Positions 26,255 to 39,827 of a DNA stretch of 64,000 nt are shown one piece after another. Source of the stretch: Pteria penguin (Eukaryota > Mollusca > Bivalvia > Pterioida > Pteriidae); the NCBI GenBank assembly GCA_035048485.1, contig CM068581.1:8693430-8757429 (forward strand), written 5' to 3'. Under the pieces are notes generated by a model, which worked only from the letters and a program-made list of their open reading frames with translations, ran no database searches and was not told the DNA's origin. Position 1 is the stretch's first letter; each line of letters opens with the position of its first letter. The position numbers were made by a program, and so were the translations under genes.

Positions 26255-26562
26255 GACTTTTTCATTTTAAAACCGCCATATTATTGTCACTCAAAATCAC
26301 CATGTTATTGTCACACAGAATTATCGTTTTATTGTCACTTAAAATTAATATATCATTTTCACTTAAAATACCATTTTAGTGTCACTTAAATCAACCATGT
26401 TATTGTCACTTAAAATCACCATGTCATTTTCCCATAAAATTACCATATTATTGCCACTTAAAATTACTACATCGTTGGCACTTAATATTACCATTTTATA
26501 GGCATCTAAAATTACCACATTATTGTCACTTATATTAACCATCTTGTTGTCACTTGTTATGT
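26255..26562. repeat. 24-bp minisatellite B (about 13 copies)
   Basis: Directly next to array A but of unrelated sequence: unit TTATTGTCACTTAAAATCAC plus CATG, more diverged than A. Confidence 0.92.
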
Positions 26563-26744
26563 TATGTTTGCTTGTAAGATCTTGGTTGCAAATATCAGAA
26601 ACCATGATCTGGTATGTTGGTACGATAATTTGTTATGCCGTTTACGTGATAACGCTAAAAATGCGAATCATACCAATATTAACGGGTTGTAACAGTTGAT
26701 TATTTAACATTAATATTTAATGCTATAGAAATGATAGTGATACC

Positions 26745-29700
26745 GTACAACACCTCTAACTCCGTGGTATCTGACCACACTTGAGTCCGCGGCAGCTGGT
26801 CACACCTGAGTCCGTGGTACCTGATCACATCTCTTATACAGTGGTATCTGACCACACCTCTTATAAAGTGGTACCTGACCACACCTCTTATACAGTGATA
26901 CCAGATCACACCTCTTATACAGTGGTACCTGATCACACCCGAGTCCGTGGTACCTGATCACATCTCTTATACAGTGGTACCTCATCACACCTGAGTCCGT
27001 GGTACCTGACCACACCTCTTATACAGTGATACCTGATCACACCTGAGTCCGTGGTACCTGATCACATCTCTTATACAGTGATACCTGATCACACCCGAGT
27101 CCGTGGTACCTGATCACATCTCTTATACAGTGGTACCTCATCACACCTGAGTCCGTGGTACCTGACCACACCTCTTATACAGTGATACCTGATCACACCT
27201 GAGTCCGTGGTACCTGATCACATCTCTTATACAGTGATACCTGATCACACCTGAGTCCTTGGTACCTGATCACACTTGAGTCTGTGGTACCTGATCACAC
27301 CCGAGTCTCTGGTACCTGATCACATATCTTATACAGTGGTACCTGATCACACCTGAGTCTCTGGTGCCTGATCACACCTGAGTCCGTGGTACCTGATCAC
27401 ACCTGAGTCTGTGTTACCTGATCACACCCGAGTCTGTGGTACCTGATCACACCGGAGTCTGTGGTACCTGATCACACCTGAGTCTGTGGTACCTGATCAC
27501 ACCTGAGTCCATGGTATCTGACCACACTTGAGTCCGTGGCAGCTGATCACACCTGAGTCTGTGGTACCTGATCACACCCGAGTCCGTGGTACCTGACCAC
27601 GCCTCTTATACAGTGATACCTGACCACACCTGAGTCCATGGTACCTGATCACACCTCTTATACAGTGGTACCTGATCACACCTCTTATACAGTGGTACCT
27701 GACCACACCTCTTATACAGTGATACCTGATCACACCTGAGTCCGTGGTACCTGATCACAGCTCTTATACAGTGGTACCTGATCACACCTGAGTCCGTGGT
27801 ACCTGATCACACCTGTTATACAGTGGTACCTGATCACACCTCTTATACAGTGGTACCTGATCACACCTGAGTCCATGGTACCTGACCACACCTCTTATAC
27901 AGTGGTACCTGATCACACCTCTTATACAGTGGTACCTGATCACACCTCTTATACAGTGGTACCTGATCACACCTGAGTCCGTGGTACCTGATCACACCTC
28001 TTATACAGTGGTACCTGATCACACCTCTTATACAGTGGTACCTGATCACACCTCTTATACAGTGGTACCTGACCACACCTCTTATACAGTGGTACCTGAT
28101 CACACCTGAGTCCGTGGTATCTGATCACACCTCTTATACAGTGGTACCTGATCACACCTCTTATACAGTGGTGCCTGATCACACCTCTTATACAGTGGTA
28201 CCTGATCACACCTCTTATACAGTGGTACCTGATCACACCTCTTATACAGTGGTACTTGATCACACCTCTTATACAGTGGTACCTGATCACATCTCTTATA
28301 CAGTGGTACCTGACCACACCTCTTATACAGTGGTACCTGATCACACCTGAGTACATGGTACCTGATCACACCTCTTATACAGTGATACCAGATCACTCAT
28401 CACCTCATCACACCTGAGTCCGTGGTACCTGACCACACCTCTTATACAGTGATACCTGATCACACCTGAGTCCGTGGTACCTGATCACATCTCTTATACA
28501 GTGATACCTGATCACACCTGAGTCCTTGGTACCTGATCACACTTGAGTCTGTGGTACCTGATCACACCCGAGTCTCTGGTACCTGATCACATATCTTATA
28601 CAGTGGTACCTGATCACACCTGAGTCTCTGGTGCCTGATCACACCTGAGTCCGTGGTACCTGACCACACTTGAGTCCGCGGCAGCTGGTCACACCTGAGT
28701 CCGTGGTACCTGATCACATCTCTTATACAGTGGTATCTGACCACACCTCTTATAAAGTGGTAACTGACCACACCTCTTATACAGTGATACCAGATCACAC
28801 CTCTTATACAGTGGTACCTGATCACACCCGAGTCCGTGGTACCTGATCACATCTCTTATACAGTGGTACCTCATCACACCTGAGTCCGTGGTACCTGACC
28901 ACACCTCTTATACAGTGATACCTGATCACACCTGAGTCCGTGGTACCTGACCACATCTCTTATACAGTGATACCTGATCACACCCGAGTCCGTGGTACCT
29001 GATCACATCTCTTATACAGTGGTACCTCATCACACCTGAGTCCGTGGTACCTGACCACACCTCTTATACAGTGATACCTGATCACACCTGAGTCCGTGGT
29101 ACCTGATCACATCTCTTATACAGTGATACCTGATCACACCTGAGTCCTTGGTACCTGATCACACGTGAGTCTGTGGTACCTGATCACACCCGAGTCTCTG
29201 GTACCTGATCACATATCTTATACAGTGGTACCTGATCACACCTGAGTCTCTGGTGCCTGATCACACCTGAGTCCGTGGTACCTGATCACACCTGAGTCTG
29301 TGTTACCTGATCACACCCGAGTCTGTGGTACCTGATCACACCTGAGTCCGTGGTACCTGATCACACCGGAGTCTGTGGTACCTGATCACACCTGAGTCTG
29401 TGGTACCTGATCACACCTGAGTCCGTGGTATCTGACCACACTTGAGTCCGTGGCAGCTGATCACACCTGAGTCTGTGGTACCTGATCACACCCGAGTCCG
29501 TGGTACCTGACCAAGCCTCTTATACAGTGATACCTGACCACACCTGAGTCCGTGGTACCTGATCACACCTCTTATACAGTGGTACCTGATCACACCTCTT
29601 ATACAGTGGTACCTGACCACACCTCTTATACAGTGATACCTGATCACACCTGAGTCCGTGGTACCTGATCACACCTCTTATACAGTGGTACCTGATCACA

Positions 29701-32450
29701 CCTGAGTCCGTGGTACCTGATCACACCTGTTATACAGTGGCACCTGATCACACCTCTTATACAGTGGTACCTGATCACACCTGAGTCCATGGTACCTGAC
29801 CACATCTCTTATACAGTGTTACCTGATCACACCTCTTATACAGTGGTACCTGATCACACCTCTTATACAGTGGTACCTGATCACACCTGAGTCCGTGGTA
29901 CCTGATCACACCTCTTATACAGTGGTACCTGATCACACCTCTTATACAGTGGTACCTGATCACACCTGAGTCCGTGGTACCTGATCACACCTCGTATACA
30001 GTGGTACCTGATCACACCTGAGTCCGTGGTACCTGATCACACCTCTTATACAGTGGTACCTGATCACACCTCTTATACAGTGGTGCCTGATCACACCTCT
30101 TATACAGTGGTGCCTGATCACACCTCTTATACAGTGGTACCTGATCACACCTCTTATACAGTGGTACTTGATCACACCTCTTATACAGTGGTACCTGATC
30201 ACATCTCTTATACAGTGGTACCTGACCACACCTCTTATACAGTGATACCTGATCACACCTGAGTCCGTGGTACCTGATCACATCTCTTATACAGTGATAC
30301 CTGATCACACCTGAGTCCTTGGTACCTGATCACTGATCACACCCGAGTCTCTGGTACCTGATCACATATCTTATACAGTGGTACCTGAGAGTCCGTGGGA
30401 CCTGATCACACCTCTTATACAGTGGTACCTGATCACACCTCTTATACAGTGGTACCTGACCACACCTCTTATACAGTGATACCTGATCACACCTGAGTCC
30501 GTGGTACCTGATCACACCTCTTATACAGTGGTACCTGATCACACCTGAGTCCGTGGTACCTGATCACACCTGTTATACAGTGGTACCTGATCACACCTCT
30601 TATACAGTGGTACCTGATCACACCTGAGTCCATGGTACCTGACCACATCTCTTATACAGTGTTACCTGATCACACCTCTTATACAGTGGTACCTGATCAC
30701 ACCTCTTATACAGTGGTACCTGATCACACCTGAGTCCGTGGTACCTGATCACACCTCTTATACAGTGGTACCTGATCACACCTCTTATACAGTGGTACCT
30801 GATCACACCTGAGTCCGTGGTACCTGATCACACCTCGTATACAGTGGTACCTGATCACACCTGAGTCCGTGGTACCTGATCACACCTCTTATACAGTGGT
30901 ACCTGATCACACCTCTTATACAGTGGTGCCTGATCACACCTCTTATACAGTGGTGCCTGATCACACCTCTTATACAGTGGTACCTGATCACACCTCTTAT
31001 ACAGTGGTACTTGATCACACCTCTTATACAGTGGTACCTGATCACATCTCTTATACAGTGGTACCTGACCACACCTCTTATACAGTGGTACCTGATCACA
31101 CCTGAGTACATGGTACCTGATCACACCTCTTATACAGTGATACCAGATCACACCTGAGTCCGTGGTACCTGACCACACCTCTTATACAGTGGTACCTGAT
31201 CACACCTGAGTCCGTGGTACCTGATCACACCTCTTATACAGTGGTACCTGATCACACCTCTTATACAGTGGTACCTGATCACACCTCTTATACAGTGGTA
31301 CCTGATCACACCTCTTATACAGTGATACCTGATCACACCTGAGTCCGTGGTACCTGATCACACCTCTTATACAGTGGTACCTGATCACACCTGAGTCCGT
31401 GGTACCTGATCACACCTCTTATACAGTGGTACCTGATCACACCTCTTATACAGTGGTACCTGATCACACCTGAGTCCATGGTACCTGACCACACCTCTTA
31501 TACAGTGGTACCTGATCACACCTCTTATACAGTGGTACCTGATCACACCTCTTATACAGTGGTACCTGATCACACCTGAGTCCGTGGTACCTGATCACAC
31601 CTCTTATACAGTGGTACCTGATCACACCTCTTATACAGTGGTACCTGATCACACCTCTTATACAGTGGTACTTGATCACACCTCTTATACAGTGGTACCT
31701 GATCACATCTCTTATACAGTGGTACCTGACCACACCTCTTATACAGTGGTACCTGATCACACCTGAGTACATGGTACCTGATCACACCTCTTATACAGTG
31801 ATACCAGATCACACCTGAGTCCGTGGTACCTGACCACACCTCTTATACAGTGGTACCTGATCACACCTGAGTCCGTGGTACCTGACCACACCTCTTATAC
31901 AGTGGTACCTGATCACACCTCTTATACAGTGGTGCCTGATCACACCTCTTATACAGTGGTACCTGATCACACCTCTTATACAGTGGTACCTGATCACACC
32001 TCTTATACAGTGGTACTTGATCACACCTCTTATACAGTGGTACCTGATCACATCTCTTATACAGTGGTACCTGACCACACCTCTTATACAGTGGTACCTG
32101 ATCACACCTGAGTACATGGTACCTGATCACACCTCTTATACAGTGATACCAGATCACACCTGAGTCCGTGGTACCTGACCACACCTCTTATACAGTGGTA
32201 CCTGATCACACCTGAGTCCGTGGTACCTGACCACACCTCTTATACAGTGGTACCTGATCACACCTGAGTCCGTGGTACCTGATCACACCTCTTATACAGT
32301 GGTACCTGATCACACCTGAGTCCGTGGTACCTGACCACACCTCTTATACAGTGGTACCTGATCATACCTGAGTCCATGGTACCTGATCACACCTCTGAGT
32401 CCGTGGAACGTGTTCACACCTCTTACTCTGTGATATCTGATCACAACTAT
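26745..32450. repeat. 5.7-kb two-unit satellite array (27-bp and 25-bp units)
   Basis: All units share GGTACCTGATCACACCT (a GGTACC plus a TGATCA palindrome). They continue either as CTTATACAGT (27-bp type) or GAGTCCGT (25-bp type). The two types are interspersed over about 215 units. Higher-order duplications are visible: 29,775-30,256 recurs almost exactly 843 bases later, and 26,800-27,500 recurs about 1,890-1,925 bases later. Runs of 27-bp units stay open on both strands (VPDHTSYTV and RYHCIRGVI repeats); the 25-bp unit breaks frame, so this is not coding. Confidence 0.97.
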
Positions 32451-34420
32451 GTCCCTCCCCCCCCTCTTTTCGCAGTTTTGGTGTCCCACTTGACAATTCT
32501 GCTGCTTACTATTCGATATCTTAGCATTTCACTTTTAATTATAATCATATACAAAGAAAAAATTCTCTCATTAATTAGTTTTAATTAAGTATTGGTACCT
32601 TAAAATGAATGCATTGACACGAATTAAGCTTTGAGCGCTGTTATAAGTTATAAAAGAAGTCAATATCAGGAATGAGATATGAACAAGATGTGGTCAGACG
32701 CAAATAAAATTCTTCTCTTTTCCATTTAAATATTATAGACGTAAAACATAATCGCGTTAAGATTACATTTGTATTAATATCAAAGTAATATATTCAATTA
32801 CTTCATTACAGAGAATTTGGGTCTCTTGTGTAATTTAAACGGATTGTGAAGCAAAACTACTGATTGAAAAACTTCCCGCCTAATCTGGCTTGAGCGGACT
32901 TTCTGGTGTATTGGATAGCTTTAGGGCTTTTGGAATTATCAGCAAAATATTTGACGGAATTAAGGCTTTATTATGTTTTGGCATTAGCTTGAGGTCATTC
33001 AGAGGTTCTCAGTTACTCGCATCTGTTTAAAAAGTCATGATCGAATAGTCCTAATATACAATAACAGTAAAACATTGCATGGAAAAGTTTTATAGAAAAT
33101 ACTTTGATGCGCGAATTTTAGCGTTCTCTCTTTACTCGAAGACATAAACAATCTTACTTCACTGTATTACTATTAAGCTATTTATGCAGTAAATCAAAGT
33201 GAAAAGTATAATTTAGAGTTTAATGTATAAATACTATTTAATGAGAAAATCATGGAAGCTAATTTTTTTTACATATACAGACACGTGCATACGTTATATT
33301 CTTTATTCGTGGATAAGATGATATTTTAAAGGACCCCTATCATTAAGGTGTCTATAATGCCTACTTTTGTATTATAAAATTTGAAGTCGCTTTAAAGAGA
33401 AATATTTTAGATTTTTACTTGTCCTACAAGGAAAGTGCGCAGTTTTTAATGGTATCTGGAAATGGCTATTTCAAGTATTTAAAATGGGTATATTTATTAC
33501 AAATTTAAATAAAATTAAATAACATCAATTCGTAGATTTGTTTTAATCCAGATTTTACCGAATATTTTGGTTTGTGTTTCCTGATAATTGAAATAAACAC
33601 CAGGGAAATCGGTAAAACATGTCAAAATTAATATTCTGCAAACTTCATGTCAATAAAAAGAATCCCTTTGTTGCAAAACATTTATGGAAACCCCCTCTTT
33701 CTTCACTGTGTGCCTCTCCTCCCTACCAATATAAACATACAAAAATATACAGGCATATATACAAAGTTACTTAAAGGTTTAATTAAAAGAAATGTAATTT
33801 AATATTACACCCTTGCATCCCTACCCAGCAAAAAGCAATGCCATTTACACAAAATGTGTATATTCTGAATAAGAATACACAACGTAATGATCATCTAGTT
33901 TCAAGGAAAGTGGAGGGGTCAATACTAAAACAACTTTTCCATTTTTCTTGATTTCTTAACAAAATGGGGAAAAACTGCGTATTTTCCAAATTTTTGTCTC
34001 ATTCCTATGTCAGATTTCAATCACATTTACAAAATCATATACGTCTATATTCAGTAAGTGAAATTATGTACCATTTGCTTTGATACATTATCCTTGATTT
34101 TAATAAATAGGCACATCGCCCGTCTGAGTGACAGTGTACCTTAATATACAAAATCATGTATATACCAAGTTAATCTGAGTTTATCTTAGAGCATTTCCAC
34201 TGTAGCAAATAATACAATCATGGTGTCGCACATTAAAATAAAAATACTTACAAATGACATACTTACAAATATAGTCATGACATCATTTATTGTCCTGACG
34301 TCATATATTGTCACTACTTCATATATTGACATGACGTCATATATTGGCATACTTAAAACTTTTGTTGCTTTGATATCTGTTTTACGCCACACTAAGACTA
34401 TTGCATTTACACAGCAAATG
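32451..34420. other. AT-rich single-copy DNA, nothing recognised
   Basis: A short CTCCCCCCCCTCTTTT tract marks the array edge. Beyond it I see no exon, RNA gene or repeat, except a weak TGACATCAT/TGACGTCATATATTG series at 34,270-34,345. Confidence 0.5.
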
Positions 34421-34692
34421 CATGTGCCCGATGACGAAGGCATTTATATGGCGAAGGCATGTGCCCGATGACGAAGGCATCTATATGGCGAAGGCATGTG
34501 CCCGATGACGAAGGCATTTACATGGCGAAGGCATGTGCCCGATGACGAAGGCATTTATATGGCGAAGGCATGTGCCCGATAACGAAGGCATTTACATGTC
34601 GAAGGCATGTGCCCGATGACGAAGGCATTTATATGGCGAAGAGATTGCCTAATGACGAAGGCATTTATATGGCGAAGGCATGTGCCTGATGT
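34420..34692. repeat. 37-bp minisatellite, seven copies
   Basis: Unit core ATGTGCCCGATGACGAAGGC followed by ATTTATATGGCGAAGGC, period 37. Confidence 0.95.
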
Positions 34693-37370
34693 ATTGCACA
34701 GAAATTTAGTCCTTGCAACAGCTATAAACATTATGATGTATTTATATATATATATGTATATGTATGCATGTATATATGTACATGTATGTACCCTACTTAA
34801 AAATAATTATACTGATTCTGAATATTTACACACATAACTGAATATGATCATACATGTAACTATAAGCTTTGTATTGTAACTTTTGTCAAAAGTATTAAAA
34901 TTTTCATATCTATATGTATTGTCAAGTGTAAAAAATTGTCATACTGATAAGTATCAGTCTAGTTATAAATATTGTCTGTCCTATGAATATTATCATACCT
35001 TAAATGTCCTTTTGTCCAATTAATTGCGTCTTGTGCTTGAATCCTTTCATGTTAATCTATATACAACTTGAGGTTACCATGGATACCAGAAAACCCAAAA
35101 CCATACAAACCATACCAAAAGACGCATAAAGATATGCTTAACATCATGCACTGCATGTATATGTATATTGCATATAATTTTCGTTTCAGAAATACATGTA
35201 TTGATAAAATAACAAACCATACTTGAAAATTTTATATATTAAAGTAATTTTATATTTATTTGTCAAGTATGTTAATATTATTTTGTGCTTTCCGGGCAGT
35301 TGTTTGTATAAATCAGATTTACATTATATACACTCCATTAATGATGATTCAGACCGTCTCAAGACGTACAATCCCAAGGGGTACCGCATGTGCAGTACAA
35401 TCACGAAGCATATAGACTTAATAGAAATGGCTTTATTTATGAGTTATCTTGAAGAGATGACTCCATCGGATAATTCATTGTCATATTCTGTAATTAAATA
35501 CAGGGACAGTCAGTGCAAAGTCGGGCTGCCTTTAATAACCCATTGGTTTTAACTTAAAAAAAATTCAATGTGCTGGAATTGAGCAGATTCATTTATGTTC
35601 CCACAAAAGATATGTATACTGAGTAAAATTCCGCTTAGATACCTGAGCACAAATTGACTTTCTGATCTCAGTGTTTAGTCAATAAGCCATTATTTGTACC
35701 GTCTACCAATAAATAGTTTTACATGGACATTTGGTTTAATTAAACATTATTCCTTTCATGTTAAACCGTGCAAGGTTCAACCGAAACATTTTGGTACAAA
35801 AATGATTGTAATGTGTGAAATCTGTTAAAAGCAGGATGCTGGCTCTTCAACTTGTGCAATCATTTGATGCAATAATGCGTTTGTCCAAATAAGAATCAAC
35901 ACAGAGGGGTATATCAAAACAGTCCGATTTAAGTGCAAGAGAATGCCGGAAACTTTTGATTTTAACAAAACAAATACTTTAAAAGGTTCGATTTGATGCT
36001 AGAGTCGAAATAACACTGAATTTATTTTCAGTCTCCTAGTTTCTATTCTTAATTCTGGAAATAGAATTTAATAGATAGAAATAACCATGAATGTTAAAGA
36101 AAACACGCTACATGCAGATCATATGAAATGTATTTAAATGAACGAGTCATATTGAGGCAGTTTAGAGGATAAGAATGTTATCTGAAAAGCGACGGAAGTG
36201 GTTCGATTCCTTATGTAATTTTCAACAACTGAATTAAAGTGTTCCTCTCAATAGCCAGAAAGCAAAATCACACGAATGAAGTAAAGTATATGATCAACAC
36301 TTTGTGAACGCCATATGTTTTACCTATCTATGTAGATTAAAGGGGAAGTCAAGTAAAGTCACAACGTGACACTATATTTTATGGCAGTAAGAAACACATT
36401 ATCAATACAATCTGAACATTTGCACAGAAAAGTACGCAAATGTCGGCGCCATTATATATTTCATATGATTTTAGACACTCATATTGTACGACTTTTGAAA
36501 CAGAAGAGGATCATTTTGGAATTAAGTACATGCGACCTTAAAGCGTTAAAAGCCGTAACTTCACGTAAAATATGCAAATACCATTTTATACATAAATCTA
36601 ATAAAAAATAATTAATTTGGCAAAGAGAATTTTGCGAACGTCATTTTATAAGCTATATAAACGCCGTTATCGTTCATCTCTTATTTATTTCCGTCCCGAA
36701 AAGAAATGCATTTAAGATCCGCCTTATGCAGGTGACCGTAACATTGCAACTGCTGTAATGTGCATGTGTGAATCTCATGCACGTTGTAAATTTGATTTAA
36801 TGATTAAAACAAAGTCGAAAATACCACGTGTGCTCACCTTAGCATCCGTTTTAGTTACATGACCCAGCAGGATATGCTGTCCCTGTGGTCGGTGCATAAT
36901 TAATTAGCTCTCCAGTAGCAGGCAATCAGAACTGCCGCATGAAAGCACACGTTTTATGGGCCTGTAAGTGATTTTTGACACATTCTTAATTCTGCGTGGT
37001 AAAACCATTTGGATAATACATGTATCTGAGAAAAATGAATTGCTTAAAAGTTATAACTTACATTGTTTTAAAGTATAACGGCGACAATTGTTCCTTTTGG
37101 TGATTTTTTATATTGAAATATTCTTTGATAGCAATCATTTACTTCTTTTATTTATATCCCTTTATACAAAGTAACGCACATACATGTATATTTATTCTAT
37201 ATAGGTATAATTACCGGATGCTTTGTCTGGAAAGGACTTATCTTAAGTCAGGAGGATGCCAGATCGAACTTTTTTGGAAGTTAGTTTCACGCTTAAGGCA
37301 TATAAAGAAAAGTCTACATTGGAGTACAGCATCTTTAAATAAATAAGGTGACTTTAGAGTGCTAAGCAAC
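34693..37370. other. Single-copy interval with a possible regulatory stretch at 36,690-36,990
   Basis: No gene supported; the 109-codon frame at 35,223-35,552 is unrecognised. From 36,690 to 36,990 the sequence is less AT-biased and contains GCATAATTAATTAGC (overlapping homeodomain cores), CACGTG-like ACCACGTGTG and CAGGTGACCG. It is a candidate enhancer for the downstream tll gene, by inference only. Confidence 0.3.
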
Positions 37371-37622
37371 ACGCAAAAACTGATATTCACAAACTGATAT
37401 ACATAAACTGACACGCCCAAACTGATATACATAAACTGACACGCCCAACTGATATACACAAACTGACACACCCAAACTAATACACCCAAACTGACACATA
37501 CAAACCGATACACCCAAACTGACATACACACAAACAGATATACCTAAACTGACACACACAATCTGATACACATAAACTGATACACACAAACTGACACACA
37601 CAAACTGATATAAACTGTTGAT
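37371..37622. repeat. 15-bp minisatellite
   Basis: Period about 15 with unit AAACTGATACACACA and many variants (ACACGCCCA, ATACACCCA). Minus-strand frames with Val/Cys/Tyr repeats across it are spurious. Confidence 0.9.
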
Positions 37623-39460
37623 ACAGCTGAACTGATACATCAATTAGGTAAAGAATAAAGGTGCTGAAGGACGCCGTATCGGGTTTATTTACCAGAAAGT
37701 GACAATTTGAAGTTTCAATGCATATGAAAATAAAAAAACATATCCAGCTTCAATATGAAAATTAAAAATTGGGATGTACCCGGTATTGTATCGAAATGGG
37801 GGCCATCTCAAAGTTACTGTTAGTTTAACATTAAGAGTAATGGGTAAAACCAAAACAACACAAAAATATTGAAAAAATCTGTAATTGGGATTTTATATTA
37901 ATTTACACGATTACAGACCTTATGATGCTACTTAAAATTATATTAAGAAAATGGGGTGTACCCGCGGAAATAAACAGAAGGGGTCCTCTCAAAATAATAG
38001 TTTGTGTCAAAATTTCTTATTTCAGTTCTGAAATGTATGACTTCCATAGTATTATAATCAAAACAGTGAATTTATTACCAAAGCCTTTTACAGATAAATC
38101 ATATGTTTATTCAACAATAGACAATTATGTCATCATACCCCAAGAGTGAAATTGATTAGGGGAGGGGGTACTCATGTAGGGAAGTACTTTGTAAATAATT
38201 TGCAAGATTATTATGTTTTAAAAACTTCTTAGTTATATAGATACACCCCCTATATATACAGTGAAACAATTCATGTGACATAAACATTACCCATGTCATA
38301 AGCGTATGTTATGACCAAGGTCGTATCTTTAGCTTCAAGGTCACATAGAGTTTAAGATGTTGAATTTAGTGTCTATTTCTTACAACAATAGATCTGCTTC
38401 ATACTTCACTATATTGTTTACCTATTGCGCATTGGTGTGCTGTGTTCTTGACTCAAGATCATACCTTCAAGGTCACAGTGAACTAATTATCAAAATCAAC
38501 TTTCTGTCCATAAAACCATAGTTGTAAAGTGGATCTGCTTCATAATATACAATCATAATAATATAATATAATATAATATATAATAATATTATATATAATA
38601 AAAATAAAAATAATTTTAAGTCGAGCGTGACATTGCCCAGACGTTATGCGCATACGATTTAGAGCCGGCTTCGTTAAGATAGTTTATCTCAACATAAATG
38701 TCGTAGTACCATTTTGAAGTATAAAAATTATGTGGAAAGAAAATACAGTCAACGTTTCTTCCACAGCAGGTCACTCAATTAATGTCCTTCAAAATATTGA
38801 GGCAAATAAATCCAAGTGCTCTTGTAATTATCAATTATCTATTAGGTTTCTCTTATTTCGGGATTTTTTTCTTCTTGTTAAATGTAGCTTTTACATGTAA
38901 TTAAAGGGTTTTCATATTTATAAGTAATAGTACTAATTGAAGAAATAATATTGTTCGAATATTCTACATTAAACTCCATGAGTTAAGAATAATTATTATC
39001 ACGATCATAAATGAAAGTAATCAGTATTGTGATGTCAAAATTTAAGTCAGTACAACGACAGACAGACGTTACCATTAAATAATGATTTGTTATTATGAAC
39101 TATGACATGTTCTGTATTCTGCTGTTATATCATTTGGGTTGTTAAAGCGTAATATGGATTCCCATGTCTTGCTGCTTATGGCAGCCGCATTTTATGCTGA
39201 TTTTAAGCCTGAAAATGTTTTCTTTATAGTTTGTAATACTTATTTAAAACCACTGCGCCTTCGAACACTTTTTACGGTGTTCATTACAAAGTTAAATCAG
39301 AAGTATCAAAATTATTCATGTGTGTCTGTATATAATTTTGAAGTTGTATCTGGATAACACTTAACCTTACATTTCTTTTTGGTTTCCAAAAATATGTTTC
39401 TATTTACATTAAACTTCATTTCTCATTGGATTGATTTAAACAATGGAAGTTTAATTCTCT
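37623..39460. other. AT-rich interval with a diverged tandem repeat at 38,290-38,550
   Basis: Two diverged copies of roughly 145 bp share TTCAAGGTCACA, ATAGATCTGCTTCATA-like and TCTGTCCATAA-like blocks. The AAGGTCA-bearing design resembles the half-site element at 12,189-13,531 but is a separate family. An AATATA microsatellite follows at 38,556-38,610. No gene recognised. Confidence 0.55.
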
Positions 39461-39730
39461 ATACAATGAAAAATAAAAACGAAACAAAACGAAATCAAAA
39501 AGGAAAAAAATTGCAACACAAAGGCAAAAACAACCGAACACACCACCAACACCATAGTCTGAAACAAAGACAAACACATACACAAACAAACACAAAAAGA
39601 CACAAACACAATAAATGTAAAAAAAAATGTAAAGAAAATAAAAAAACAAACAAACAAACAAAACAAAAACCAAACCACCGCCCCCCCCCCAACAAAACAA
39701 AAGCAAAAACAAAAACAATCCCAACGTTTA
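39461..39730. repeat. A/C-rich low-complexity tract
   Basis: AAACAAAC, CAAAAAC and CCACCACC runs with a C homopolymer near 39,680. Long Lys/Asn/Gln frames on + and Phe/Val/Cys frames on - are low-complexity artefacts. Confidence 0.95.
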
Positions 39731-39827
39731 TAAAGAACTGAACATAGAGATTAACCCGCGCATAATTGGTAAATTCAAATACAGAAAACATGGTCGAACT
39801 GTCATATATATTTACAAGAAACGCTTT

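Noticed and set aside
28114..32111. Repeated open frames of 60-129 codons on both strands (VPDHTSYTV and RYHCIRGVI repeats)
   Set aside because: They arise because the 27-bp unit is divisible by three and lacks stops; the interspersed 25-bp units break the frame and there is no start, splice or composition support.
26745..32450. Possible CRISPR-like repeat and spacer alternation
   Set aside because: The variable halves are only two recurring sequences, not unique spacers; the array is a two-unit satellite.
35223..35552. 109-codon plus-strand frame with a hydrophobic start and a possible acceptor at GGGCAG
   Set aside because: No family resemblance, and the presumed acceptor lies inside the frame; chance is the simpler explanation.
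39379..39741. 120-codon Lys/Asn/Gln-rich plus-strand frame and Phe/Val/Cys-rich minus-strand frames
   Set aside because: A/C-rich low-complexity tract; composition explains both.
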